Origin: Hydractinia symbiolongicarpus
Taxonomy: Eukaryota; Cnidaria; Hydrozoa; Anthoathecata; Hydractiniidae
DNA: 64,000 nt
Direction of reading: 5' to 3'
Assembly (NCBI RefSeq): GCF_029227915.1
Contig: NC_079880.1
Location: 9,761,501-9,825,500 of the forward strand
This document shows positions 44,483 through 54,869 of the stretch, piece by piece. A program made the position numbers and the translations under genes. Each line of letters starts with the position of its first letter. Within the stretch, counting starts at the first letter, position 1. Below the pieces are notes generated by a model. That model did not search any database, was not told the origin of the DNA, and saw only the letters and a list, made by a program, of their open reading frames with translations.

Positions 44483-47177
44483 ATGTCATCATCTCTTGAA
44501 TTTGCGTATATTGAATGCTACGCGACCGAACAATGGTACAAAACCACAAAATCAAGAAAAAAATGCGCATGTAGAAAACAATTCGAGAAGCAGCGTAATC
44601 TTCAACAACATCAACGTTTAACGAAACATCAAGCGAAAGCTGCGATACAGTTCAATATAAACATTGGCATAAATGAAGCTAAGCTGATGATTATAAAAGT
44701 CAGGTCAAAGATGTGTATGAAAACATCATTTACTTGAACCAAGATTTCTTTAAACTTTTAAAAAATAGTTCAAGGATAGACCTTATTCGATAAATGAAAA
44801 TGAATGGGTAGATAATTATCCGAATCATGCTGTTTGCCTGATGTTTTTAATTATTATGCCAACTTTACTGTTGACAAAGACATCCAGTAAATCAACAACA
44901 TCTGAGAATAAGGTCACTCTTGTAGGACGTTTGAAATTATGGAAGTACCATTCAAGAATTCTTAGATGAAGTGATAGTTGTTATAAATCATCAAAAACAA
45001 GGCAAAATAAATAAATAATAACGATCCCGAAGAATTATAAAGACGCTTCTTATGTTTAATGATGGCTGACAAAGTTAATCCAACTATGCGTGTATTAAAA
45101 GAAAAGGAAATCATGGCATTATCTAACTAACAGAAGATATATTGGAATGTCTTCTTGCAAAACATCCAGTTGTACAACCTACACATAACACTTCGTTACT
45201 TCAGGGACCAGTTAAAAAGGTAAATGCGATGATATTTGATTGCATGGAGATTTGGTCAGAACATGTGCTCTTCAAACGACGGGCGCATCTGGTCCTTCTA
45301 GTTTGATGCAGATAGTTGGGGAAAAATAGTAAGTGAAAATGTATGTGGATTGGTTTCTAGTGAATTGTGCCATGCAGAATGACACGCAAAATTTGTTTTA
45401 GGAAACCGGAGGGAGAAAATTTATTCGCTTTGGTTTCTTTTAGACTTATTCCACTCGGTAAATCACTAGGTTAAAGGCCTATTTGAATCGGCGGAAGTCC
45501 TGCATCCAGTTATGGGGAAATCAGTCATGCATGTGGTAAAGCGAATATGCGCCGGTATTGAGGCAGGGTGTGGGGCGGCTGTTGGTGATGTGTTTCAAGA
45601 CGATATTGAAGGATTCATCCAAATAGATGCTTCGAATGCCTTCAACACGATTATTAGAGCTGTTCTTCTTCATAACTTGAAAATATTGTGCCCGGAAATT
45701 GCTACTTATCTGTCAAAATTCTATAGGGAACCTGAAGGACTTTTCGTTGTTGGCGGGAAGAAAATAGCATCCAGGAAAGGAACAACTCAAGTTAGCGCTG
45801 TTGCAATGTATGCCAACGGGTTTATGTCATTGCCTACGTCTACGTCGGCCTAGGCAGACGATTTGACCGGGATAGACACAGTGAAAAATATGAGGCAATG
45901 GTGGGATCAAAATCTACAATATAGCGAGTATGTGGGATTCTTTCCTGGCTCAAACATAAGCAGATCAATGAAGAAAATCGTCATCTTGGAGGGGCGATTG
46001 GCACGTTCAATGAAAATCGCTTGTGGAAAAAAAGCATAGAAATAGTGTGCCGAATTTCGATTATTATCACAGCCACAACGCAACCTCATTCAGCCTACAC
46101 TGCCAGTTGCCATGGTCTGAAGCATATTTATGTTTATGTGATGAGAACTGTACGAATAATTTTGAATCTCTTGAAGCCAGTTGATGATATTATTGATAAC
46201 TTCATAAAACACCTTTTAGTTGATTATTCATACGATGCAAAGGAACGGTTAATATTTTTCTATCCCCAAAATTTGATGATCATAACATTATAATTCCATC
46301 AATAGTGCCAGACGATGACGATAATAAATGATGAAATTAACACGGGTTTCTTTTTTAATTATTCGCGTTAAGTTTATATTATTTATTCGTTAATTTAGTC
46401 ACCTCTTAATTTTTGTGTTTACGTTAATTTCCCGCGAAAATTTCAAAGCTACATGTATTTAAGACTAATAACAAAATTAACTGTTGGTAACATCAAAAGT
46501 TCGAGATTCGAGCGCAACAATGATCTGACTAAAAAGAATACAATCAAACTGGAAAAGAACAAAAAGTCCGAGGAAGAATTGAACAAAATACAAGAATCTG
46601 TCTCTTTTTTCGAAAAATTTAAGTCGTTAGAAGCATCCCTAAAGAATGGATCATCCATTTGGCTGACATCATTAACATTAAAAGAACATGGATTTGCTCT
46701 AAATATACACCCCTTTGCGCTACACATTTGTGTTTGTGGCGTTGCTTTCAACGTATAACATACATTTTACGTTCCCAAGAGGTTTGACTTATTATCAGCC
46801 GACACAATAATATTAGAGATATCAATGCTGAAAAACTAAACGAGTCGTGCAAAGAGCTGACAAAAGAACTAATTTTCCAGCCACTAACTGGTAAATCTTT
46901 TCGGAAACTACCTAAGCTGACACAGTAGATGATGCGCGTGCTGCTGTTTTAGCAAGAGGTTTTTGTATTCAGGGCGTTTTCTGATATGAGGGCATTTAAC
47001 CCATTAGCCAAATGCCTCCGAAGTCAAATTCTGGATGCCGTTCACAGAAAAAATATAAACGAGAAGAAAAAGCATTATAATGAGAGAATTTTCAATATGG
47101 AATTTGGATCGTTCACGCCGCTAGTGTTTCGTGTTTTGGTGGAATGTCTCGTGAGTGCAGTAGGTCCTTCTATCTAA
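44483..47177 (+). mobile_element. Dead retroelement with reverse transcriptase
   Basis: Fragments in several frames follow the order of one long retroelement protein. They are an N-terminal basic piece (44483-44737), a linker region rich in stops (45060-45500), the RT palm with IQIDASNAFNTI (about 45621) and YREPEGLFVVGGKK (45512-45853), and then an in-frame TAG directly before the catalytic ADDLTGID (45854). Next come NMRQWWDQ, FFPGSN (to about 46040), a block with LKHIYVYVMRTV (46021-46293), GSSIWLTSLTLKEHGFALN with CVCG (46453-46758), and the end FSDMRAFNPLAKCLRSQ with GSFTPLVF (46986-47177). The C-terminal CxCG and RAFNPLA blocks suggest a zinc-knuckle and nuclease-like tail. Many stops and frameshifts show it is inactive. 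I know this RT type from cnidarian genomes but cannot name the clade with certainty. Confidence 0.75.
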
Positions 47178-47454
47178 TGTTGTTTTTATTGTTTATTATA
47201 ATATTTAAAAATATATATATACTATTCCACGGTTGAAATCTAACATTTCCACTATAAATCGATTGATTAATACAGTTTAAAGCAAGGTTTTTGTTGTCAC
47301 CTTTTCTGTTATGTCGTAACTGGGCCACTGCATGTTATTCGAGAAAATCCATATGACAACCACTTAACCGCTTCAAAAAATTTCATTCTCCTCACCAGGG
47401 TGGGTAAATGTAATAATACTTCCATTTGATTGGTTATTTCAAAAGAAATTGTTT

Positions 47455-47700
47455 GCCCGTTGTTTCTATTGTGTAGGAAGTTTTTTTGTACATTGACGGG
47501 TCTTTGATGACATTATCAAAATTTTTAAACCCTTATATCTCCTTAACCTGTCGCTTAAAGCACACGATCCTGTACATTATGTTCATCAGAGTTTTAATCT
47601 CTACACAATAAATGAATCAGGTTAAAAAAAATTTGCACTGACGACGTAATTAGGATTGCTAAAATCTCCTGTCTTTTATATTGTTCTTCTGCCTAAACTT
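47455..47700 (+). mobile_element. Diverged Helitron-like fragment
   Basis: Blocks TTTCTATTGTGTAG, CCTTATATCTCCTTAACC, CACACGATCCTGTACATT and AATCTCTACACAATA follow the internal order of the elements at 30.5, 31.3 and 57.2 kb. The terminal hairpin is not visible. Confidence 0.5.
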
Positions 47701-48032
47701 AATGCATGGTTATTCATTTACCCTTATGCGCGGATAAAACTCGCTTATCTTGTGGACAGAAAAAAATAAAGACTTGATCATTGAAAGGGAATAGAAAAAA
47801 TTACATAGCATTAGATTTTTGCAAACTCGCCCCAAACACCTTTTGTCTCTTTTCTTTTTTACATCTTCTATATTTGCATCAAAAAGCAATACGAATGCAG
47901 AAATTTTGACTTTGTTATCTTACCGCTTCAAAAATAAAGAAAGAACAAATAAAAAGACAAAAGTAGATAGATGTTTGCGTTTTTTGCGAGACATCACGTT
48001 TATATCCCGGATATTTCTGTACTTTGAACGCA

Positions 48033-48612
48033 CCTTGTGGTCCCCTCCTGGAAACAATAGACAGGGTATATATATCCCTCGAGGTATTACAGATTTCCGT
48101 TCGCAATGTAAAAGGACATGGGATGAGGTTGCTGATATTAGTGAGGCTAACTTTACCGTCGTCCTCGTTCATGACATTCGTTTTTTGCCTTTTTTATACC
48201 AGAGATAACGACGTTGTCTTTTGTCATATCAAAAAGGCAAAGAACCTTGGGACGAGGATGGAGTCATTTAAAGTCACTTCTGTCGGCTGTCGTGTACATT
48301 AGAGACTACCAAAGTTTAAAGATGGTGTGCCAGTTGCAGCAAGGTCCACCCTCGTTATTTTATTTTTATTTTCTTATAATTCTTATTAAGAGCTAGCTAG
48401 TAGCTAGCTTGATAAACTAGCAAGGTCATCTTTGAAAGTGCAGTTGAAACCTGTACCACCATTATATTGTTTATCTATATGCCAGTCCAACGAGTAGGGA
48501 ACGAGGTTTAAACCAAATGATAGAGATGGATAGATAGATGTGCATATTTTACATGGCTAGCCTCACAAATATCGATAGATATACCCTGTCTATTATTTCC
48601 AGGAGGGGCCAT
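48033..48612. repeat. Inverted repeat pair, SINE-like body
   Basis: TCCTGGAAACAATAGACAGG plus GTATATATATC (about 48046-48076) returns inverted as GATATACCCTGTCTATTATT and TCCAGGAGGGGCC (48581-48613). Both are also near GTGAGGCTA(A/G)C. They are two copies of one repeat in opposite orientation. Confidence 0.6.
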
Positions 48613-48734
48613 GCCTTAGATGGAGAGTCCTATTTAATGCTCATTTTGAGCTACGCAGACCCAATTAGGGCCCGCGCTCTAACTAGACAACTCCCGGCAA
48701 CATCCAATGTGCTATGGTAACATTCACTCACCCA

Positions 48735-48800
48735 TGCTGAATCACCGAGAAGAGGAATCGAACCCCGATCTCCCGCACAGAGTTATTGATTTTTCTAATT
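48735..48800 (-). repeat. tRNA-like SINE head with B box
   Basis: The - strand carries GGGGTTCGATTCCTCTTCTC, containing a perfect B-box GGTTCGATTCC. The - strand continuation reaches the repeat body at 48612. A clear A box is not seen. Confidence 0.4.
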
Positions 48801-49314
48801 TTTTCAGGCATATGCAAGAGTCCCTTTAAACTGTATGCATTAAAACTTAGCTATAGAATTTTTTAAAGGAGGAAAAGAAATCTAGACAAAGAATAAGGAA
48901 AATCTTTGGAGGTTATTATTTTTAGCAAATCAATTTTAAAAATACACCTCTTCACAATTTAAGTATAATATTTATTTATTATAATATTTCTCATTTTTTA
49001 AAGACATAATTAGTATGTTATTGGCAGTCCCCTTCTTTAAAACAAATGCAAAGGAATTGTATTTTCCACAAAAAATTATTTCATCATGGTAAGAGCCTTT
49101 TTCCTTTTCACGATTCTTGATTAAGAGCATTGTAACAAAACAATGGTTAACTGAAACTGTGAACTCATGTATTTGCTGAAATATAGGTGAATATGTGAAA
49201 ATGTTTTGAGCTTTGCCCCAGACCATACTTACAGTGCCCTTGAGACCCCTATCTGTTCCTTTACTTTGCTGTGGCGTTTTTGTTTTCCTCAAAAATTCAC
49301 CTCAGGAGTAGCCA

Positions 49315-49388
49315 GGAGACCCAGCGTAATTTTTCTTACCATGAGGAAATCGGAGTAGTTAAGGTGGAAAAAATTACACTGGGTCTCA
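49315..49388. repeat. Imperfect hairpin, about 22-bp arms
   Basis: GAGACCCAGCGTAATTTTT at 49316-49334 and its near-complement AAAAATTACACTGGGTCTC at 49370-49388, in otherwise unannotated sequence. Confidence 0.7.
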
Positions 49389-49948
49389 AACGATTTTTCT
49401 GCAGGCAAAATCTGGCCACATTTTTTATTGGCTAATTCTATTGTTCTTTGCTCACATGGTCCATGTCGGGGAAAGCCCTTTTCATCCGAATATTCCAACG
49501 AGTGATTTCACTCACCCTAACAAACATTAGTAAACTATTAAAGTTTTTACCATAGTAAGATGTGGCCAAGCTTGGTAAACAACTCAGATAAATTAAAGTG
49601 GCCTCCGAAACGATTAGTTATATTTGTATATTTAAACTCCGGGTTTACGCTGAGTCATTCGTTCGCGTCTAAGCTTTTGTTTGAGAGAAACTCATTTTAT
49701 CAACTCGAAGAAGAAAGCTTAGTTAACTAGGCTGCTTCAGGAGAAAAAAACCTGAAATGTCCTCCTTGGTGTATTCTACTTTATTGACCAAAGTTTTGCG
49801 AGTATAAAACTGTAACAGGTGGATGAAGCATTTGATACCATCATTACGAATATACAAAATTTAAACCTTATATATTATGTCTCTGTTAATTATATTTATG
49901 TAACAGGTAAAAGACAAAGGATAGTATATAGAACTTTTCTTCAACGTC

Positions 49949-52413
49949 ATGGTATTAAATGAAATAACAAAGACAGTATGTCATGTCGAAAGAAATTTGA
50001 AATATTTAAAGGATATGCCGAGAGTGGGTGTAAACAATATCAGAGATTTCAAAGGTGCATTTAAAAAGGTAACTAAGTTATCAGCTATATATCTCTATAA
50101 TAATAGCCGCCGTCTGTCTGTCTCTGCGCGGATCCCCCGCTGAGTTAGAAAATGATGTTACGGAAACACGAATATCAAATGCGATATATTTTTATCCACT
50201 TTGTTGTGACGGGTAAATATAAAGGACGGGCGAACCCGTGGATTTTTCCACGGGTAACGACTAATAAGTATAAATATTGTAAGTTTTAAACTGTGAACTT
50301 GGTCTTTTTTTGACATGGCTTATTATACATGAACGATATACAAACATATTATCCTTTTGTATTGGTTGCACGTGGTGTAGTTGGTTCGTCTCCAGCTTCC
50401 AATTCTGGGACCGCGGATCGAATCCCGCTCACTGCTTGGCAGTATGTTAGTGATGAACAAAGTAGTTCTTCTTCTGACTTACACGCATGATGCTCGCTCG
50501 TCATAATCAAAGGTCTGATCGGGGTGAAGCATTCTCTGTTGAGAATGAAATACGAATGTGCTATGATAAATATTCACCTATATAAGTAAAATTAATATCT
50601 GGTTTTACATGCATAAAATCTATTTGTTTTTACCAGTTTTTTTCATCAAGCTCATAAATTATTATTTTTTTAGTCAGCTGCATTTATTTTTTTATAAATC
50701 GGGTAATAAAAAAATCAAAACATTGAAATTGACATCCTGTGCTACTCTTACAAAAATAGTTCATTGTGTGATTAGCTCGTAATCGAACGTTTACTCGTGC
50801 AATTGGAAATAATCGAACTCGTAATTTTTTACATATACATGTATATTATACTTTGCACTCTAACCGCATACTTTTCTGCACTGGAAAATATTTTTTTATT
50901 TTAAAAAATGTTTGTGTATACTAAAGAAAAAATTGTAATAATTTGAAAGTCAATTTTTAAAATGTAAACCTAATGTTTCAATAGACTGTTTTCTTTCAGG
51001 GAAACGTATAAATATTTTGTTGTCTGTGTACTTTTAGTAAGATTCGGTAATTTGTGATAATTTTATGTTTTTATTTAGAAAAAACGCGTAGGGCGTGGTC
51101 CTGGATCCGGTAAAGGGAAGACTGCTGGAAAAGGTCACAAAGGTCAAGGTCAAAGGGGAACGTTACCTCGCATAGGATTTGAAGGTGGACAGACACCCTT
51201 TTATCGGTTAGTTCCGAAACATGGATTTACTAACAAACGGTAAGTAATCCGTTTATCCGGTTTTATTGTCGGTGATGAGAATGTATTTGTTTATAGTTGC
51301 GAAAGAGATTTTTTACACCGGTTGTAGAAGATAATCTGCTCCTACAAATGTTGACTGGATCAGTATATTCCTTCCATGTAATTTTAAGATAAGGCCTTTT
51401 TTCATCTTTAATTTTAATTTCGCGTGTACGTCACATTTAATTTTTCAGTTTCAAAAAAGAATACAATCCCGTCCATCTGAACACGATACAGTACTTCATT
51501 GATAGCAAGCGTATTGATCCGGATGAAAAAATTACCATGGAAACCTTATGGAAGTCCGGAGCAGTATCCGGACGCATTAAAGATGGAGTGAAATTACTTG
51601 GAGCGGTAAGTGCGACCTGGTGTTTTTGTATGCCTAAGGTTTTTTAAAAGGCAGACATATATTTGTTAGTTTTGTGGTTTTGTAAAACACTTTTTGCAAA
51701 TGCGACCACAAAAAGGTAGATAATCAAGGCACAAATATAAAAAATGGCGGCGTGTTGATAATATATTGCTTTGCAATGCTATGTAGCTTCGGTCATTGCA
51801 ACAATTGGATTAAAATTAAAATATTTAAAGTCACGTAGTACACTTTCGGCTGCATCTTCCATTGTATTATTCCATGTAAAAAAAACCCGTAAATTTAAAC
51901 ACTAAATGATACCAATATGCATTTTAAAGGTACTATATGCAGAAAGTCGGATGCTTTAAAAAAAAAGCTATCGCGGTTCTAATGTAGCTAGATTTGCTAA
52001 GTAAATGTGTATTTATTCGTTCGCAGTGTATATATTCGCTCGAGAGTGAATTTTCTAAAGAAAAAATAAAAATTAGATTTAAATTCTCGTTATAGGGTTG
52101 CACGTGGTTTGATGGAACGATTAATATCGAAGTGAGTCGTGCATCACAAAACGCCATTCAAGCAGTCGAGCGAAACGGAGGAAGAGTAAAATGCGTTTAT
52201 CACGATCGAATCGCACTTAGAGCTTTACTTAAGCCGGAGAAATATGACATTATACCAAGGCCTGCGAGACCTGGAAATAAACATATTTTATTTTATTCCG
52301 ATCCAAACAATCGAGGTTTTCTCGCTGACCCAGTTGAAATAGAGAAGAAGAGAAATGAAAATCTTAAACTTGGACGAGTTACAGAACAGCTGTCGAATGT
52401 AAAGCTAAATTAA
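49949..52413 (+). CDS. MRPL15: Mitochondrial large ribosomal subunit protein uL15m
   Basis: Component of the mitochondrial ribosome's large subunit. Four exons (49949-50068, 51079-51239, 51449-51605, 52096-52413) with GT-AG junctions and matching phases give 251 residues, somewhat shorter than human MRPL15 (296). Residues 1-40 are basic and include [12 protein letters not shown], fitting an organelle-targeting start. The second exon carries the L15 N-terminal block [20 protein letters not shown] and [18 protein letters not shown]. Exon 3 has [14 protein letters not shown]. Exon 4 has the conserved [18 protein letters not shown] and a C-terminal [20 protein letters not shown]. Intron 1 holds a Helitron-like element and a SINE. 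The start is the first ATG giving the expected N-terminal motif. Confidence 0.95.
50092..50264 (+). mobile_element. Compact, apparently full-length Helitron-like element in MRPL15 intron 1
   Basis: 173 bases. It begins TCTCTATAATAATA and has the short CGTCTGTCTGTCTC tract. It ends with the perfect hairpin CCCGTGGATTTTTCCACGGG (7-base stem, 50235-50254) and, seven bases on, CTAA. The 14-base 5' end recurs exactly at 52494, which supports the boundary. Confidence 0.7.
50368..50590 (+). repeat. tRNA-derived SINE in MRPL15 intron 1
   Basis: The head 50368-50435 has the A-box-like TGGTGTAGTTGG and the B-box-like GGATCGAATCC at tRNA spacing. A body follows, ending in AATGTGCTATGATAAATATTCACC. A very similar motif occurs at 48710-48735. 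Stems are too poor for a working tRNA. Confidence 0.6.
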
Positions 52414-52493
52414 ATATAATTGAAATTTTGGCATTGTGCATAGATATTTTTGAGTACTTCTAAAGAGAAACACAGTCAGAAAATATACAATAA

Positions 52494-52545
52494 TCTCTAT
52501 AATAATAAATGCCGTATTCTGTCTATCTGTCTGCAAGAAAAAGCT
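52494..52545 (+). mobile_element. 5' fragment of the Helitron-like family
   Basis: TCTCTATAATAATA is identical to the 5' end of the 50092 element, followed by CCGTATTCTGTCTATCTGTC. No 3' end is found. Confidence 0.5.
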
Positions 52546-52904
52546 CACACTACAGGTACACGAAATAGTGTGGTATTTGAAATATTTGTTTTCTATACGT
52601 TGCTATACGGATAAGGGGAAAAGTTGAACCACTTTGCTGGTCTCTTGAGCCAAATTACACACTTATAATTAGAACTTTTACTCGAATTTCAAAACAAATT
52701 CCGGAATTCCAACGTTTAAACGTGTTTTTTCTTTACATTCGAATAACGGATTTTTTTAAAACTAACACGTGCGTGTGTCACCACACATTACAGACGCACA
52801 CATTACAGCTAAATTTGTAACACCAACATGGCGTCCGTACATGCATCGAAAAAAAGATTCAATCTAAAAGTTTGCTTAAGTTCAAAAGAGATTAAAAAAG
52901 GAAG

Positions 52905-53655
52905 ATCGCCTCAAAAAAGATTAAAGAAGAAGATCGACTCAAAAGAGATTAAAGAAGAAGATCGCGTCAAAAAGATTAAAGAAGAAGATCGACTCAAAAG
53001 AGATTGAAGAAGAAGATCGCCTCAAAAAAGAGATTGAAGAAGATCACCTCAAAAAAGATTAAAGAAGATCGCCTCAAAAGAGATTGAAGAAGATCGCCTC
53101 AAAAGAGATTGAAGAAGATCACCTCAAAAGAGATTGAAGAAAAAGATCGCCTCAAAAAGATTAAAGAAGAAGATCGACTCAAAAGAGATTAAAGAAGAAG
53201 ATCGCGTCAAAAAGATTAAAGAAGAAGATCGACTCAAAAGAGATTGAAGAAGAAGATCGCCTCAAAAAAGAGATTGAAGAAGATCGCCTCAAAAGAAATT
53301 GAAGAAGATCACCTCAAAAGAGATTGAAGAAAAAGATCGCCTCAAAAAGATTAAAGAAGAAGATCGAATCAAAAGAGATTAAAGAAAAAGATCGCGTCAA
53401 AAAGATTAAAGAAGAAGATCGACTCAAAAGAGATTGAAGAAAAAGATCGCCTCAAAAAAGAGATTGAAGAAGATCACCTCAAAAGAGATTGAAGAAGATC
53501 GCCTCAAAGGAGATTGAAGAAGATCGCCTCAAAGGAGATTGAAGAAGATCGACTCAAAAGAGATTAAAGAAGAAGATCGCCTTAAAAGATTAAAGAAGAT
53601 GGACTCAAAAAGAGATTGAAGAAGAAGATCGGCTTAAAAGAGATTGAAGAAGGGC
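52905..53655 (+). repeat. Minisatellite of 22-27-base AAGATCGCCTCAAAAGAGATTG units
   Basis: About 30 units with variable length. Blocks of several units recur at about 52907, 53148 and 53339, so there is a higher-order repeat. Units encode KEEDRL-like peptides, but unit-length changes break every frame with TGA or TAA. It is not a gene as it stands. Confidence 0.9.
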
Positions 53656-54869
53656 AAAGCTGTATTTTAACTGCTAAATCAGTTTTTTTACGGAATTAAT
53701 TTTTTTAAAAAACTTTTAGATTTAGATTTAACGTTCGCTAAGTGGAACCTATTTTTTTATGGTTCTTGAAAGTTCCACTTATCGAGCGGCAAATATATTC
53801 CATAATGGTAGTACTAAACTAAAAAAAAGATTTGCAGTAACAAATTCCGCCTATGCGAACAAAATTTTAATTTTTTTTACCCCATGTTTGTCCCTTGTGT
53901 TTCTTGAAGATAATCGCATAGTAAAATGAACGTGAATTGAATTAGTTAATTATGCTTAAATACTACTAAATGCATGCCATGAAAAAAACTCAAAATCGCA
54001 AAAAATCTCACTTTTTCTTAATGCTGCCGATACCATTAAACCTAATATTTTAGGGGCCAAAAAGGCTGTAGTTTGTCCCTCACTTTCTCGTGTTCGTACT
54101 TTTCACACCCTTACCCCTGCCACAGGGCGCCATAGTAATACAAAGCAGTTTGCGATTTACATTTTCAAAAAAAATATATTACTTGTGTTAGCATTATGTA
54201 CAATTATGTGGAAAATTCAATTCGGCTATTTAAAGGGAAGAAATCCTATGATTTATACATAAATACTTACACATAAACCTTCTTAGGAAGGACACACAAA
54301 TGTAGTTAAACGACAGAGAGACAATGCACAGGGGGGGGGATAGATGACACAGCGTAAAACGTTATGAACATCCACGCGGCATTACAATTTTTTTCCTGAC
54401 CATTCTCGTACTGTCACTGAGCTACACAAATTCGCGGGGTTGTTTTATATCCAGTAAACTTTAACATATTCGTTTTAAGGGCTAAAGTTGAACTTAGCGT
54501 AAACTTTCAAATCACCCTCTCCCCATCCCTGACATTCAGAAATATTCCTCATAATGTTAATAGTATTATAAGTACACTCACCGACATAAGATATTTTATA
54601 AGGCCGAAATACGAACTCTAATGTTTTACCCTCAAAATGATTTTCAGTAAACTCTGCTTAACCAATCTAGCTTACAGTTGACTATAGTTGGAGAGGTTTC
54701 TTATGTGAACGTGCACTAAAGAATAAATATATATACAATACTAAATGAAAATCGCATTTGCGCGTATACAAGAAATGACGTAAAAAGGAAAAGCAAAAAT
54801 GGCGGGAATTTGCAAGTTTGTTTGAAACCACCAATGTACAATAGGTTCCAATACAGCGGAATCCGATTC
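53656..54869. other. Downstream flank of the ERICH3-like gene, no gene seen
   Basis: AT-rich sequence with a G run near 54334. The 3' UTR of the - strand gene must start at 54869 and run leftward; no single polyadenylation signal stands out. Confidence 0.3.

Noticed and set aside
47819-48208. 129-residue + strand open frame
   Set aside because: It spans several repeat fragments including the inverted SINE-like body, with no protein similarity or splice context.
49289-49498. 69-residue - strand open frame
   Set aside because: Overlaps an imperfect hairpin; no start context, splice site or homology.
50368-50435. A tRNA gene
   Set aside because: A and B boxes are present, but the stems pair poorly and a SINE body follows.
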